Assembly (NCBI GenBank): GCA_023055505.1
Contig: JALIRH010000096.1
Coordinates: 1,167,001-1,231,000, forward strand
Direction of reading: 5' to 3'
Source of the DNA: Callipepla californica brunnescens
Taxonomy: Eukaryota; Chordata; Aves; Galliformes; Odontophoridae
Length of the DNA stretch: 64,000 bases
The translations under genes were made by a program, and so were the position numbers. Positions within the stretch are counted from its first letter, which is position 1. The number at the start of each line of letters is the position of its first letter. Shown here piece by piece: positions 19,779 to 33,660 of this stretch. The notes below the pieces were generated by a model. That model ran no database searches. It was not told the DNA's origin and saw nothing but the letters and a program-made list of their open reading frames with translations.

Positions 19779-22700
19779 CCCAAAACCAAACCCCAGGCCT
19801 ACCCCTTCTCTCACCCTGACACTCGAACCAAACCTCCGCCTAAACCTAACCCTAATATCTAAGCCTAAGCCTAACCCTTCCAATTGCCCTAGCCCTAACA
19901 CTAACCCTTTTCCTATACCTAACCCTGACCTCAACCCTGATCCTAACCTTTCCCTAACCCTAACACCAACCCGTAACATCATTTGAATCCTAATCCTATT
20001 CCAAACCTTAACCCTATCCCAAGGCCTAACCCTACTCTGACCTTTACACTCCAACTAACCCAACCTCGATCAATAAATACAAATGGAATCCTAAACCTAA
20101 ACCTAAACCTAAACCTACTGCTAACACCACAAGTCAGCCTACTTTTCTCCCTAAATCTAATCATAAATCTCAAAAAATCTTTGTCCCTAACCCTAATCAT
20201 AAATCCAGTCCAAACTCTGAAACTTTCCCAAAACCTATGCCTATTCCTAACACTTACTCTTACCCTAAGTCTATCCCTAACACTAACCCTTCTCCCAGAC
20301 ACAACCCTAAAGCCAACACTAATCCTAACCTAATCTTTATCCTAATCCTAAACCTAATCCTAACTCTTACCCTAATTCTAACTCTACCCTAACCCTAACT
20401 CTGACCCTCAAGCCAAACCCACATTTAAGCACAACCCTAATCCCGACACCTAGCATCAGATTACCACAACCCTAACGGAACCCTAACCCTAACACTAATG
20501 CTATGACTATCCCAAACCCTAACCCAAGTACTAGACCAAACCATACCCCTATCCCTCACTCTAAAACTAACAACCCTAACTAAACTCTAACCGTAACCCT
20601 ATCCCTAATACTAACACTAATCATCTTTTAAACACCAATGTTATTCCTATTCCTAAACCTTACCCAATCTCCAAATGAAATCCAAGGCCGGTGCCTTCTC
20701 ACACCCTAACGATCAAACCAAACCTACATCTAAACCTAACCCTAAATCCAATCTTTACCCTAAACCATACACTTGCCCTGGCCTTAACACTAACCCTTTC
20801 CCTATACCTAACCCTAACCCTAACCTTAACACTAATTTGAGGCCTATCCCTAGTAGGAACCCAAAACCTAATTGGAATCTGAATCCTGTTCTTAACCTTA
20901 ACCCTAACACGACTTAACTCTACTCTGACCCTAAAAGTCAAATTAACCCTACTCCTTACCCTAAACCTCAATCTAAACCTAAACCTAACCCTAAACCTAA
21001 ACTTCACAAGAACACTCAACCTAATCCTAGCACTAACCTAAACTAAAACTAAAACAACTTTTTTGCTAACCCTAATCCTAAATCTAACCCTAACCCCAAA
21101 ACTCCCCCAAACCTGACCCTAAACCTAATCCACTCCAAAATCCTTACCCTAACCCTAACCCCAAACACCCTAATACTAGAACTAAAGCAATCCTTCACCC
21201 TAACCCTAAAACTAACAATTTAACTTTGACCCTAAAACTCAAATTCACCCTACATACACTTGATGCTACCTAGGTTAGGGTCAGGCTCAATCTGGGTTTT
21301 GTGTTGGGGTCAAAGGGATAGGGTTAGGGTAGAGTTCGAGTTAGGATGAAGGTAATGCTTACAGATATGTTTAGAGAATGGAACAGGGTTAGGGTTAAGG
21401 TTAGGGTAAGGTTGAAGGTTAGGCTCAGGGACAGATTTAGGGTTAGAGTTTGGGTTCCTTTTAGGTTTAGGGATAGGGTTAGGGTACGGTTAGGTATTGT
21501 ACAACGCTAAGTGTTAGCTTCTGGGTAAGGGATAGGGTTAGGGTAAGGGTTAGATTCAGGGTTAGGGTTAGCATTAGCATCAGGGTTAGGGTTATGGTAA
21601 GAGTTAGGATAGGGAATGGGATACAGTTAGGGTAAGGGTTAGGAATAGGGTTAGGGTTACATTAAGGTTAGGGTTAGTGTTTGGATCAGGGGTAGGGTTA
21701 GGAATAAAGTTAGAGTAAGGGCTAGGATTAGGGTTAGGGTTAGGGTAGGGATACGGTTAGGGTAGAGTTAAGGTTAGGGTAGGGTTAGGGTTAGGGTAAG
21801 GGTTAGGGATAGGGTTAGGGTTAGGGTTAGGGTTAGGTTAGGGTTTGGGTTATGGTAAGAGTTAGGATAGGGATTGTGATACGGTTAGGGTAAGGGTTAG
21901 GAATAGGGATAGGGTTTGATTAGGGTAAGGCTTATTGTTTGGATTAGGGGTAGGGTTACGAATAAAGTTAGAGTTAGGGCTAGGATTAGGGTTAGGGTTC
22001 GGGATTGGATTAGTGTTAGGGTAAGGAATAAAGTTAGAGTTAGTGTTAGGATTAGGGTTAGGGTAAAGTAGGGTTAGGGGTAGGGTTAGGGTTAGGGTTA
22101 GGGTTAGGGTAGGGTTAGGGTTAGGGTTTGGGTTAGGCTAGGGTTAGGGTAAGGGTTAGGGTTAGGGTTAGGGTTAGGGTTAGGGTAGGGTTAGGGTTAG
22201 GGTTAGGGTTAGGGTTAGGGTTAGGGTTAGGGTTAGGGTTAGGGTTAAGGTTAAATTTATCGTTAGGGTTAGGGTTAGGGTTAGGGTTAGGGTTAGGGTT
22301 AGGGTTAGGGTTAGGGTAGGGTTAGGGTTAGGGTTAGGGTTAGGGTTAGGTTAGGGTTGGGGTTAGGGTTAGGGTTAGGGTTAGGGTATGCTTAGGGTTA
22401 GGGTAAAATTAGGGTTAGGGTTAGTGTTAGGGTTAGGGTTACATTTATTGTTAGGTTTAGGGTTAGGGTTAGGGTTAGGTTAGGGTTGGGGTTAGGGTTA
22501 GGGTTAGGGTTAGGGTTAGGGTTAGGGTTAGGGTTAGAGTATGCTTAGGGTTAGGGTAAAATTAGGGTTAGGGTTAGTGTTAGGGTTAGGGTTACATTTA
22601 TTTTTAGGTTTAGGGTTAAGGTTAGAGTTAGGGTTAGGGTTGAGGTTAGGGTTAGGGTTAGGGTTAGGGTTAGGGTTAGGGTTAGGGTTAGGGTTAGGTT

Positions 22701-25061
22701 AGGGTTAGGGTTAGGGTTAAGGTGAGAGTTAGGGTTAGGGTTAGGGTTAGGGTTAGGTAAGGGTTAGGGTTAGGGTAAGAATTAGGATAGGGATTGTGGT
22801 ACAGTTAAGGTAAGGGTTAGGAATTAGAGTTAGGGTTAGGGTTAGGATTAGGGTTAGGGTTAGGTTAGGGTTAGGGTTAGGGTTAAGGTTAGAGTTAGGG
22901 TTAGGGTTAGGGTTATTGTTAGGGTTAGGTAAGGGTTAGGGTTAGGGTAAGAATTATGATAGGGATTGTGATACAGTTAAAGTAAGGGTTAGGAATTAGG
23001 GTTAGGGTTAGGGTTAGGTTTAGGTTTAGGTTTAGGGTTAGGGTTAGGGTTAGGGTAGGTTAGGGTTAGGGTATGGTAGGGTTAGGGTTAGGGTAGGGTA
23101 AGGTTTAGCATTAGGTTTAGGGTTAGGGTTAGGGTTAGAGTTAGGTTAGGGCTAGGGTTAGGGTTAGGGTTAGGGTTAGGGTTAATGTAGTTTAGGGCTA
23201 GGGTTAGGGTTAGGGTTAGGATAGGGTTAATGTAGGGTTAGGGTTAGTGCTAGGAATCAATTTGGAGGAAGGAAAAGGTATAGGAATTGGTTCATTGTTA
23301 GCGTTAGTCTTCAGGGTTAGGGTTCGGATTTAGCACTATGTTTCAGGTTCCTTTTCGGTTTAGTGATAAGGATTAGGGGTACGTTTAGGTATTGTACAAT
23401 GCTAAGTGTTAGCTTCTGGGTGGGGGTTGGGGTTAGATTAAGGGTGAGGGTTAGGGTTAGGACTAGATTTAGGATTAGGTTTAGGAATAGGTTTTCTTTG
23501 ATTGTTAGGGTGAGAGAAAGGTTAGGCCTTGGGTTTGTTTTTGGAATAGTTTTGGGTTTCAGAATAGGAATTGGGTTAGTATTTGGAATCTGATTGCTTT
23601 AGTATTAGTGTTAGGGTGGGGGTTAGAAGTTAGGTGAGCGTTGTGGTAATCTAATGCTTTGTGTTAGGCTTAGGGTTGGGCTTTTACTTGAGGTTGGTGT
23701 TAGGGTCAGCTTTAGTTTGAAGGTAGATTTAGAGTTTAAATTGTGGTCATGCTTGGGATTAGTTTTAGAGTTAGGGTAAGATTTAGGTTTCCTTTCAGTG
23801 TTAGGCTGTGAGAATTGTAGGCTTTGTGTTTTTGGGTTTGTGTTGGGTTTAGGAATTGGAATAGTGTTTGGGATAGTATTAGCGTTAAGGCTGGGGTTAG
23901 AGTTAGGTGATGGCTGTGGTAATCTAATGCTCTGTGTTAGGTTTAGGGTTGGGCTTCCATCTGGGGTTGGTTTTAAGGTCCCATTTAGATTTCAGGAAGA
24001 ATTGGAGTTAAATTGAGGTAACGGTTAGGATTAGATTTAGGGTTCTGATAAGGGTTAGGTTAGGGTTAGGGTTTGGTTCCAAGTTGTTTTTAGGGTTAGG
24101 GTTAACGTTAGGTTTCAGGATAGGGTTAGGAATATAGCTAGGTGTTTGTTAGGTAAGGTTTAGTCCTGGGGTTTCAGTTCGGGTTAGGTGAAGCGTTAGT
24201 TTTACAGTTAGAAGACATGTTAGGGTTAGGGTTAGGTTTTGGTGTAGATTTAGGTTTAGGGTAAGGGTTAGGGATGTAGATGAAGGTTTAGTGGAAGGGG
24301 TAGGGTTCTCTTTAGTTTTAGGACCAGGGAAGGGTCCTAAAAGGGCCTTGGCTAAGGGTGAGTTTTAGTATTTGATTTAGCGTTGCGTTCAGGTCTAGGT
24401 TAGTTTGAGTGTCAGGCTGAGAGAAGGGGTAGGCCTTGGGTTTGGTTCTGGCTTAGTGTTAGGTTTAGGAATAGGAATAGTTTTGGTGTTTGGATTGGGT
24501 TTGGGGTTAGTAGTAGGGATTGGATTGGGGTTAGTGTTAGGTGAGATCTGCGGTAATCTGATGCTTTCTTTGAGGCTTGAGGTTTGAGCTTAAACGTGGT
24601 GTTGGTTTTAGGGTAGGATTTAGGGCTAGGGTTTGGTTGAGGGTAGCATTAGGTTTAGGTTTAGGGGAAGGGTTTTGGTTAGGGTAGAGGTTCGGATTCT
24701 GGTTTGGGTTAGGAATAGGGTTCTGGACAAGGTAAGGATTTAGTCCTAGGTTTCCAGTTAGGGTAAGGTGAAGTGCTGGTGTTCTAGTTAGGAGAAGGGT
24801 TAGGTTGAGGTTTCGGGTTAGGTTTTTTTGTCGATTTAGGTTTTAGGTAAGGGGTAGATTTTAGACAACATGAGCTTTCTGGTCAGAGTAGGGTTAGGCC
24901 TTAGAATATGGATAAGATTAGGATAAATGTAGGGTTAGTTTCGGGTTTAGGTTAGTTTGAGTGTTAGGCTGAGAGAAGGGGAGGGCCTTGGGTTTGGGTT
25001 TGGTTTAGGGTTAAGATAAGGTTTAGGAATAGGAGTAGGTTTGGGGTTTGGATTGGGTTTG
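19588..25061. repeat. Macrosatellite unit, copy 3 (5,474 bp)
   Basis: Closely matches copies 2 and 4, including the doubled sub-block (about 22387 and 22540). At CGATCAAKAAAT it has T, like copies 1 and 5. It has the CTCAAGCC variant shared with copy 4. Confidence 0.92.
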
Positions 25062-25252
25062 GACTTGACAGTGACTCCCCACTGAACCATAACATCAGGG
25101 CCCCATAAATATCATCGGAATTGGCAACACAAACGGTTTGATAGTAGCTACCCGATCTTCAGGTCCTCTGATTGGAATGAACTCAGCACTTTGCTGGCTG
25201 TTCCTTGCACCTCCCACCCCAGCTAATGTATGGGATGATTTGTATGATGTAA
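25062..25252 (-). pseudogene. pro: Protease fragment in copy 4
   Basis: The same fragment and junction sequences as in copies 2, 3 and 5. Confidence 0.8.
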
Positions 25253-28200
25253 CCCAAAACCAAACCCCAGGCCTACCCCTTCTCTCACCCTGACACTCGA
25301 ACCAAACCTCCGCCTAAACCTAACCCTAATATCTAAGCCTAAGCCTAACCCTTCCAATTGCCCTAGCCCTAACACTAACCCTTTTCCTATACCTAACCCT
25401 GACCTCAACCCTGATCCTAACCTTTCCCTAACCCTAACACCAACCCGTAACATCATTTGAATCCTAATCCTATTCCAAACCTTAACCCTATCCCAAGGCC
25501 TAACCCTACTCTGACCTTTACACTCCAACTAACCCAACCTCGATCAAGAAATACAAATGGAATCCTAAACCTAAACCTAAACCTAAACCTACTGCTAACA
25601 CCACAAGTCAGCCTACTTTTCTCCCTAAATCTAATCATAAATCTCAAAAAATCTTTGTCCCTAACCCTAATCATAAATCCAGTCCAAACTCTGAAACTTT
25701 CCCAAAACCTATGCCTATTCCTAACACTTACTCTTACCCTAAGTCTATCCCTAACACTAACCCTTCTCCCAGACACAACCCTAAAGCCAACACTAATCCT
25801 AACCTAATCTTTATCCTAATCCTAAACCTAATCCTAACTCTTACCCTAATTCTAACTCTACCCTAACCCTAACTCTGACCCTCAAGCCAAACCCACATTT
25901 AAGCACAACCCTAATCCCGACACCTAGCATCAGATTACCACAACCCTAACGGAACCCTAACCCTAACACTAATGCTATGACTATCCCAAACCCTAACCCA
26001 AGTACTAGACCAAACCATACCCCTATCCCTCACTCTAAAACTAACAACCCTAACTAAACTCTAACCGTAACCCTATCCCTAATACTAACACTAATCATCT
26101 TTTAAACACCAATGTTATTCCTATTCCTAAACCTTACCCAATCTCCAAATGAAATCCAAGGCCGGTGCCTTCTCACACCCTAACGATCAAACCAAACCTA
26201 CATCTAAACCTAACCCTAAATCCAATCTTTACCCTAAACCATACACTTGCCCTGGCCTTAACACTAACCCTTTCCCTATACCTAACCCTAACCCTAACCT
26301 TAACACTAATTTGAGGCCTATCCCTAGTAGGAACCCAAAACCTAATTGGAATCTGAATCCTGTTCTTAACCTTAACCCTAACACGACTTAACTCTACTCT
26401 GACCCTAAAAGTCAAATTAACCCTACTCCTTACCCTAAACCTCAATCTAAACCTAAACCTAACCCTAAACCTAAACTTCACAAGAACACTCAACCTAATC
26501 CTAGCACTAACCTAAACTAAAACTAAAACAACTTTTTTGCTAACCCTAATCCTAAATCTAACCCTAACCCCAAAACTCCCCCAAACCTGACCCTAAACCT
26601 AATCCACTCCAAAATCCTTACCCTAACCCTAACCCCAAACACCCTAATACTAGAACTAAAGCAATCCTTCACCCTAACCCTAAAACTAACAATTTAACTT
26701 TGACCCTAAAACTCAAATTCACCCTACATACACTTGATGCTACCTAGGTTAGGGTCAGGCTCGATCTGGGTTTTGTGTTGGGGTCAAAGGGATAGGGTTA
26801 GGGTAGAGTTCGAGTTAGGATGAAGGTAATGCTTACAGATATGTTTAGAGAATGGAACAGGGTTAGGGTTAAGGTTAGGGTAAGGTTGAAGGTTAGGCTC
26901 AGGGACAGATTTAGGGTTAGAGTTTGGGTTCCTTTTAGGTTTAGGGATAGGGTTAGGGTACGGTTAGGTATTGTACAACGCTAAGTGTTAGCTTCTGGGT
27001 AAGGGATAGGGTTAGGGTAAGGGTTAGATTCAGGGTTAGGGTTAGCATTAGCATCAGGGTTAGGGTTATGGTAAGAGTTAGGATAGGGAATGGGATACAG
27101 TTAGGGTAAGGGTTAGGAATAGGGTTAGGGTTACATTAAGGTTAGGGTTAGTGTTTGGATCAGGGGTAGGGTTAGGAATAAAGTTAGAGTAAGGGCTAGG
27201 ATTAGGGTTAGGGTTAGGGTAGGGATACGGTTAGGGTAGAGTTAAGGTTAGGGTAGGGTTAGGGTTAGGGTAAGGGTTAGGGATAGGGTTAGGGTTAGGG
27301 TTAGGGTTAGGTTAGGGTTTGGGTTATGGTAAGAGTTAGGATAGGGATTGTGATACGGTTAGGGTAAGGGTTAGGAATAGGGATAGGGTTTGATTAGGGT
27401 AAGGCTTATTGTTTGGATTAGGGGTAGGGTTACGAATAAAGTTAGAGTTAGGGCTAGGATTAGGGTTAGGGTTCGGGATTGGATTAGTGTTAGGGTAAGG
27501 AATAAAGTTAGAGTTAGTGTTAGGATTAGGGTTAGGGTAAAGTAGGGTTAGGGGTAGGGTTAGGGTTAGGGTTAGGGTTAGGGTAGGGTTAGGGTTAGGG
27601 TTTGGGTTAGGCTAGGGTTAGGGTAAGGGTTAGGGTTAGGGTTAGGGTTAGGGTTAGGGTAGGGTTAGGGTTAGGGTTAGGGTTAGGGTTAGGGTTAGGG
27701 TTAGGGTTAGGGTTAGGGTTAAGGTTAAATTTATCGTTAGGGTTAGGGTTAGGGTTAGGGTTAGGGTTAGGGTTAGGGTTAGGGTTAGGGTTAGGGTTAG
27801 GGTAGGGTTAGGGTTAGGGTTAGGGTTAGGGTTAGGTTAGGGTTGGGGTTAGGGTTAGGGTTAGGGTTAGGGTTAGGGTATGCTTAGGGTTAGGGTAAAA
27901 TTAGGGTTAGGGTTAGTGTTAGGGTTAGGGTTACATTTATTGTTAGGTTTAGGGTTAGGGTTAGGGTTAGGTTAGGGTTGGGGTTAGGGTTAGGGTTAGG
28001 GTTAGGGTTAGGGTTAGGGTTAGGGTTAGAGTATGCTTAGGGTTAGGGTAAAATTAGGGTTAGGGTTAGTGTTAGGGTTAGGGTTACATTTATTTTTAGG
28101 TTTAGGGTTAAGGTTAGAGTTAGGGTTAGGGTTGAGGTTAGGGTTAGGGTTAGGGTTAGGGTTAGGGTTAGGGTTAGGGTTAGGTTAGGGTTAGGGTTAG

Positions 28201-30547
28201 GGTTAAGGTGAGAGTTAGGGTTAGGGTTAGGGTTAGGGTTAGGTAAGGGTTAGGGTTAGGGTAAGAATTAGGATAGGGATTGTGGTACAGTTAAGGTAAG
28301 GGTTAGGAATTAGAGTTAGGGTTAGGGTTAGGATTAGGGTTAGGGTTAGGTTAGGGTTAGGGTTAGGGTTAAGGTTAGAGTTAGGGTTAGGGTTAGGGTT
28401 ATTGTTAGGGTTAGGTAAGGGTTAGGGTTAGGGTAAGAATTATGATAGGGATTGTGATACAGTTAAAGTAAGGGTTAGGAATTAGGGTTAGGGTTAGGGT
28501 TAGGTTTAGGTTTAGGTTTAGGGTTAGGGTTAGGGTTAGGGTAGGTTAGGGTTAGGGTATGGTAGGGTTAGGGTTAGGGTAGGGTAAGGTTTAGCATTAG
28601 GTTTAGGGTTAGGGTTAGGGTTAGAGTTAGGTTAGGGCTAGGGTTAGGGTTAGGGTTAGGGTTAGGGTTAATGTAGTTTAGGGCTAGGGTTAGGGTTAGG
28701 GTTAGGATAGGGTTAATGTAGGGTTAGGGTTAGTGCTAGGAATCAATTTGGAGGAAGGAAAAGGTATAGGAATTGGTTCATTGTTAGCGTTAGTCTTCAG
28801 GGTTAGGGTTCGGATTTAGCACTATGTTTCAGGTTCCTTTTCGGTTTAGTGATAAGGATTAGGGGTACGTTTAGGTATTGTACAATGCTAAGTGTTAGCT
28901 TCTGGGTGGGGGTTGGGGTTAGATTAAGGGTGAGGGTTAGGGTTAGGACTAGATTTAGGATTAGGTTTAGGAATAGGTTTTCTTTGATTGTTAGGGTGAG
29001 AGAAAGGTTAGGCCTTGGGTTTGTTTTTGGAATAGTTTTGGGTTTCAGAATAGGAATTGGGTTAGTATTTGGAATCTGATTGCTTTAGTATTAGTGTTAG
29101 GGTGGGGGTTAGAAGTTAGGTGAGCGTTGTGGTAATCTAATGCTTTGTGTTAGGCTTAGGGTTGGGCTTTTACTTGAGGTTGGTGTTAGGGTCAGCTTTA
29201 GTTTGAAGGTAGATTTAGAGTTTAAATTGTGGTCATGCTTGGGATTAGTTTTAGAGTTAGGGTAAGATTTAGGTTTCCTTTCAGTGTTAGGCTGTGAGAA
29301 TTGTAGGCTTTGTGTTTTTGGGTTTGTGTTGGGTTTAGGAATTGGAATAGTGTTTGGGATAGTATTAGCGTTAAGGCTGGGGTTAGAGTTAGGTGATGGC
29401 TGTGGTAATCTAATGCTCTGTGTTAGGTTTAGGGTTGGGCTTCCATCTGGGGTTGGTTTTAAGGTCCCATTTAGATTTCAGGAAGAATTGGAGTTCAATT
29501 GAGGTAACGGTTAGGATTAGATTTAGGGTTCTGATAAGGGTTAGGTTAGGGTTAGGGTTTGGTTCCAAGTTGTTTTTAGGGTTAGGGTTAACGTTAGGTT
29601 TCAGGATAGGGTTAGGAATATAGCTAGGTGTTTGTTAGGTAAGGTTTAGTCCTGGGGTTTCAGTTCGGGTTAGGTGAAGCGTTAGTTTTACAGTTAGAAG
29701 ACATGTTAGGGTTAGGGTTAGGTTTTGGTGTAGATTTAGGTTTAGGGTAAGGGTTAGGGATGTAGATGAAGGTTTAGTGGAAGGGGTAGGGTTCTCTTTA
29801 GTTTTAGGACCAGGGAAGGGTCCTAAAAGGGCCTTGGCTAAGGGTGAGTTTTAGTATTTGATTTAGCGTTGCGTTCAGGTCTAGGTTAGTTTGAGTGTCA
29901 GGCTGAGAGAAGGGGTAGGCCTTGGGTTTGGTTCTGGCTTAGTGTTAGGTTTAGGAATAGGAATAGTTTTGGTGTTTGGATTGGGTTTGGGGTTAGTAGT
30001 AGGGATTGGATTGGGGTTAGTGTTAGGTGAGATCTGCGGTAATCTGATGCTTTCTTTGAGGCTTGAGGTTTGAGCTTAAACGTGGTGTTGGTTTTAGGGT
30101 AGGATTTAGGGCTAGGGTTTGGTTGAGGGTAGCATTAGGTTTAGGTTTAGGGGAAGGGTTTTGGTTAGGGTAGAGGTTCGGATTCTGGTTTGGGTTAGGA
30201 ATAGGGTTCTGGACAAGGTAAGGATTTAGTCCTAGGTTTCCAGTTAGGGTAAGGTGAAGTGCTGGTGTTCTAGTTAGGAGAAGGGTTAGGTTGAGGTTTC
30301 GGGTTAGGTTTTTTTGTCGATTTAGGTTTTAGGTAAGGGGTAGATTTTAGACAACATGAGCTTTCTGGTCAGAGTAGGGTTAGGCCTTAGAATATGGATA
30401 AGATTAGGATAAATGTAGGGTTAGTTTCGGGTTTAGGTTAGTTTGAGTGTTAGGCTGAGAGAAGGGGAGGGCCTTGGGTTTGGGTTTGGTTTAGGGTTAA
30501 GATAAGGTTTAGGAATAGGAGTAGGTTTGGGGTTTGGATTGGGTTTG
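25062..30547. repeat. Macrosatellite unit, copy 4 (5,486 bp)
   Basis: The longest unit. It has G at CGATCAAKAAAT (as copy 2), CTCAAGCC (as copy 3) and the doubled sub-block (about 27878 and 28030). A private change GGAGTTCAATTG (others AAATTG) near 29493 removes a stop in one repeat-derived frame, which has no coding meaning. Confidence 0.92.
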
Positions 30548-30738
30548 GACTTGACAGTGACTCCCCACTGAACCATAACATCAGGGCCCCATAAATATCA
30601 TCGGAATTGGCAACACAAACGGTTTGATAGTAGCTACCCGATCTTCAGGTCCTCTGATTGGAATGAACTCAGCACTTTGCTGGCTGTTCCTTGCACCTCC
30701 CACCCCAGCTAATGTATGGGATGATTTGTATGATGTAA
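30548..30738 (-). pseudogene. pro: Protease fragment in copy 5
   Basis: Last occurrence of the ~190-bp fragment; same variants as copies 2-4. Confidence 0.8.
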
Positions 30739-33660
30739 CCCAAAACCAAACCCCAGGCCTACCCCTTCTCTCACCCTGACACTCGAACCAAACCTCCGCC
30801 TAAACCTAACCCTAATATCTAAGCCTAAGCCTAACCCTTCCAATTGCCCTAGCCCTAACACTAACCCTTTTCCTATACCTAACCCTGACCTCAACCCTGA
30901 TCCTAACCTTTCCCTAACCCTAACACCAACCCGTAACATCATTTGAATCCTAATCCTATTCCAAACCTTAACCCTATCCCAAGGCCTAACCCTACTCTGA
31001 CCTTTACACTCCAACTAACCCAACCTCGATCAATAAATACAAATGGAATCCTAAACCTAAACCTAAACCTAAACCTACTGCTAACACCACAAGTCAGCCT
31101 ACTTTTCTCCCTAAATCTAATCATAAATCTCAAAAAATCTTTGTCCCTAACCCTAATCATAAATCCAGTCCAAACTCTGAAACTTTCCCAAAACCTATGC
31201 CTATTCCTAACACTTACTCTTACCCTAAGTCTATCCCTAACACTAACCCTTCTCCCAGACACAACCCTAAAGCCAACACTAATCCTAACCTAATCTTTAT
31301 CCTAATCCTAAACCTAATCCTAACTCTTACCCTAATTCTAACTCTACCCTAACCCTAACTCTGACCCTCAAACCAAACCCACATTTAAGCACAACCCTAA
31401 TCCCGACACCTAGCATCAGATTACCACAACCCTAACGGAACCCTAACCCTAACACTAATGCTATGACTATCCCAAACCCTAACCCAAGTACTAGACCAAA
31501 CCATACCCCTATCCCTCACTCTAAAACTAACAACCCTAACTAAACTCTAACCGTAACCCTATCCCTAATACTAACACTAATCATCTTTTAAACACCAATG
31601 TTATTCCTATTCCTAAACCTTACCCAATCTCCAAATGAAATCCAAGGCCGGTGCCTTCTCACACCCTAACGATCAAACCAAACCTACATCTAAACCTAAC
31701 CCTAAATCCAATCTTTACCCTAAACCATACACTTGCCCTGGCCTTAACACTAACCCTTTCCCTATACCTAACCCTAACCCTAACCTTAACACTAATTTGA
31801 GGCCTATCCCTAGTAGGAACCCAAAACCTAATTGGAATCTGAATCCTGTTCTTAACCTTAACCCTAACACGACTTAACTCTACTCTGACCCTAAAAGTCA
31901 AATTAACCCTACTCCTTACCCTAAACCTCAATCTAAACCTAAACCTAACCCTAAACCTAAACTTCACAAGAACACTCAACCTAATCCTAGCACTAACCTA
32001 AACTAAAACTAAAACACCTTTTTTGCTAACCCTAATCCTAAATCTAACCCTAACCCCAAAACTCCCCCAAACCTGACCCTAAACCTAATCCACTCCAAAA
32101 TCCTTACCCTAACCCTAACCCCAAACACCCTAATACTAGAACTAAAGCAATCCTTCACCCTAACCCTAAAACTAACAATTTAACTTTGACCCTAAAACTC
32201 AAATTCACCCTACATACACTTGATGCTACCTAGGTTAGGGTCAGGCTCAATCTGGGTTTTGTGTTGGGGTCAAAGGGATAGGGTTAGGGTAGAGTTCGAG
32301 TTAGGATGAAGGTAATGCTTACAGATATGTTTAGAGAATGGAACAGGGTTAGGGTTAAGGTTAGGGTAAGGTTGAAGGTTAGGCTCAGGGACAGATTTAG
32401 GGTTAGAGTTTGGGTTCCTTTTAGGTTTAGGGATAGGGTTAGGGTACGGTTAGGTATTGTACAACGCTAAGTGTTAGCTTCTGGGTAAGGGATAGGGTTA
32501 GGGTAAGGGTTAGATTCAGGGTTAGGGTTAGCATTAGCATCAGGGTTAGGGTTATGGTAAGAGTTAGGATAGGGAATGGGATACAGTTAGGGTAAGGGTT
32601 AGGAATAGGGTTAGGGTTACATTAAGGTTAGGGTTAGTGTTTGGATCAGGGGTAGGGTTAGGAATAAAGTTAGAGTAAGGGCTAGGATTAGGGTTAGGGT
32701 TAGGGTAGGGATACGGTTAGGGTAGAGTTAAGGTTAGGGTAGGGTTAGGGTTAGGGTAAGGGTTAGGGATAGGGTTAGGGTTAGGGTTAGGTTAGGGTTT
32801 GGGTTATGGTAAGAGTTAGGATAGGGATTGTGATACGGTTAGGGTAAGGGTTAGGAATAGGGATAGGGTTTGATTAGGGTAAGGCTTATTGTTTGGATTA
32901 GGGGTAGGGTTACGAATAAAGTTAGAGTTAGGGCTAGGATTAGGGTTAGGGTTCGGGATTGGATTAGTGTTAGGGTAAGGAGTAAAGTTAGAGTTAGTGT
33001 TAGGATTAGGGTTAGGGTAAAGTAGGGTTAGGGGTAGGGTTAGGGTTAGGGTTAGGGTTAGGGTAGGGTTAGGGTTAGGGTTTGGGTTAGGCTAGGGTTA
33101 GGGTAAGGGTAAGGGTTAGGGTTAGGGTTAGGGTTAGGGTTAGGGTTAGGGTTAGGGTTAGGGTTAGGGTTAGGGTTAGGGTTAGGGTTAAATTTATTTT
33201 TAGGGTTAGGGTTAGGGTTAGGGTTAGGGTTAGGGTTAGGGTTAGGGTTAGGTTAGGGTTAGGGTTAGGGTTAGTGTTAGGTTAGGGTTAAGGTTAGGGT
33301 TAGGGTTAGGGTTTGGGTATGCTTAGGGTTAGGGTAAAATTAGGGTTAGGGTTAGTGTTAGGATTAGGGTTAAATTTATTGTTAGGTTTAGGGTTAAGGT
33401 TAGAGTTAGGGTTAGGGTTGAGGTTAGGGTTAGGGTTAGGGTTAGGGTTAGGGTTAGGTTAGGGTTAGGGTTAGGGTTAGGGTTAGGGTTAGGTAAGGGT
33501 TAGTGTTAGGGTAAGAATTAGGATAGGGATTGTGATACAGTTAGTTTGAGTGTTAGGCTGAGAGAAGGGGAGGGCCTTGGGTTTGGGTTTGGTTTATGGT
33601 TAAGGTAAGGTTTAGGAATAGGAGTAGGTTTGGGGTTTGGATTGGGTTTGGGGTTAGCTT
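30548..33660. repeat. Macrosatellite unit, copy 5, internally deleted
   Basis: Follows the unit order up to about 33540 (GTGATACAGTTA). It then jumps to the unit's last ~110 bp (TTAGTTTGAGTGTTAGGCTG...), omitting about 2 kb equivalent to roughly 12010-13990 of copy 1. The sub-block is present once, as in copy 1. At 33650 it continues as TTTGGGGTTAGC rather than entering a protease fragment, so the array ends here. Confidence 0.85.
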
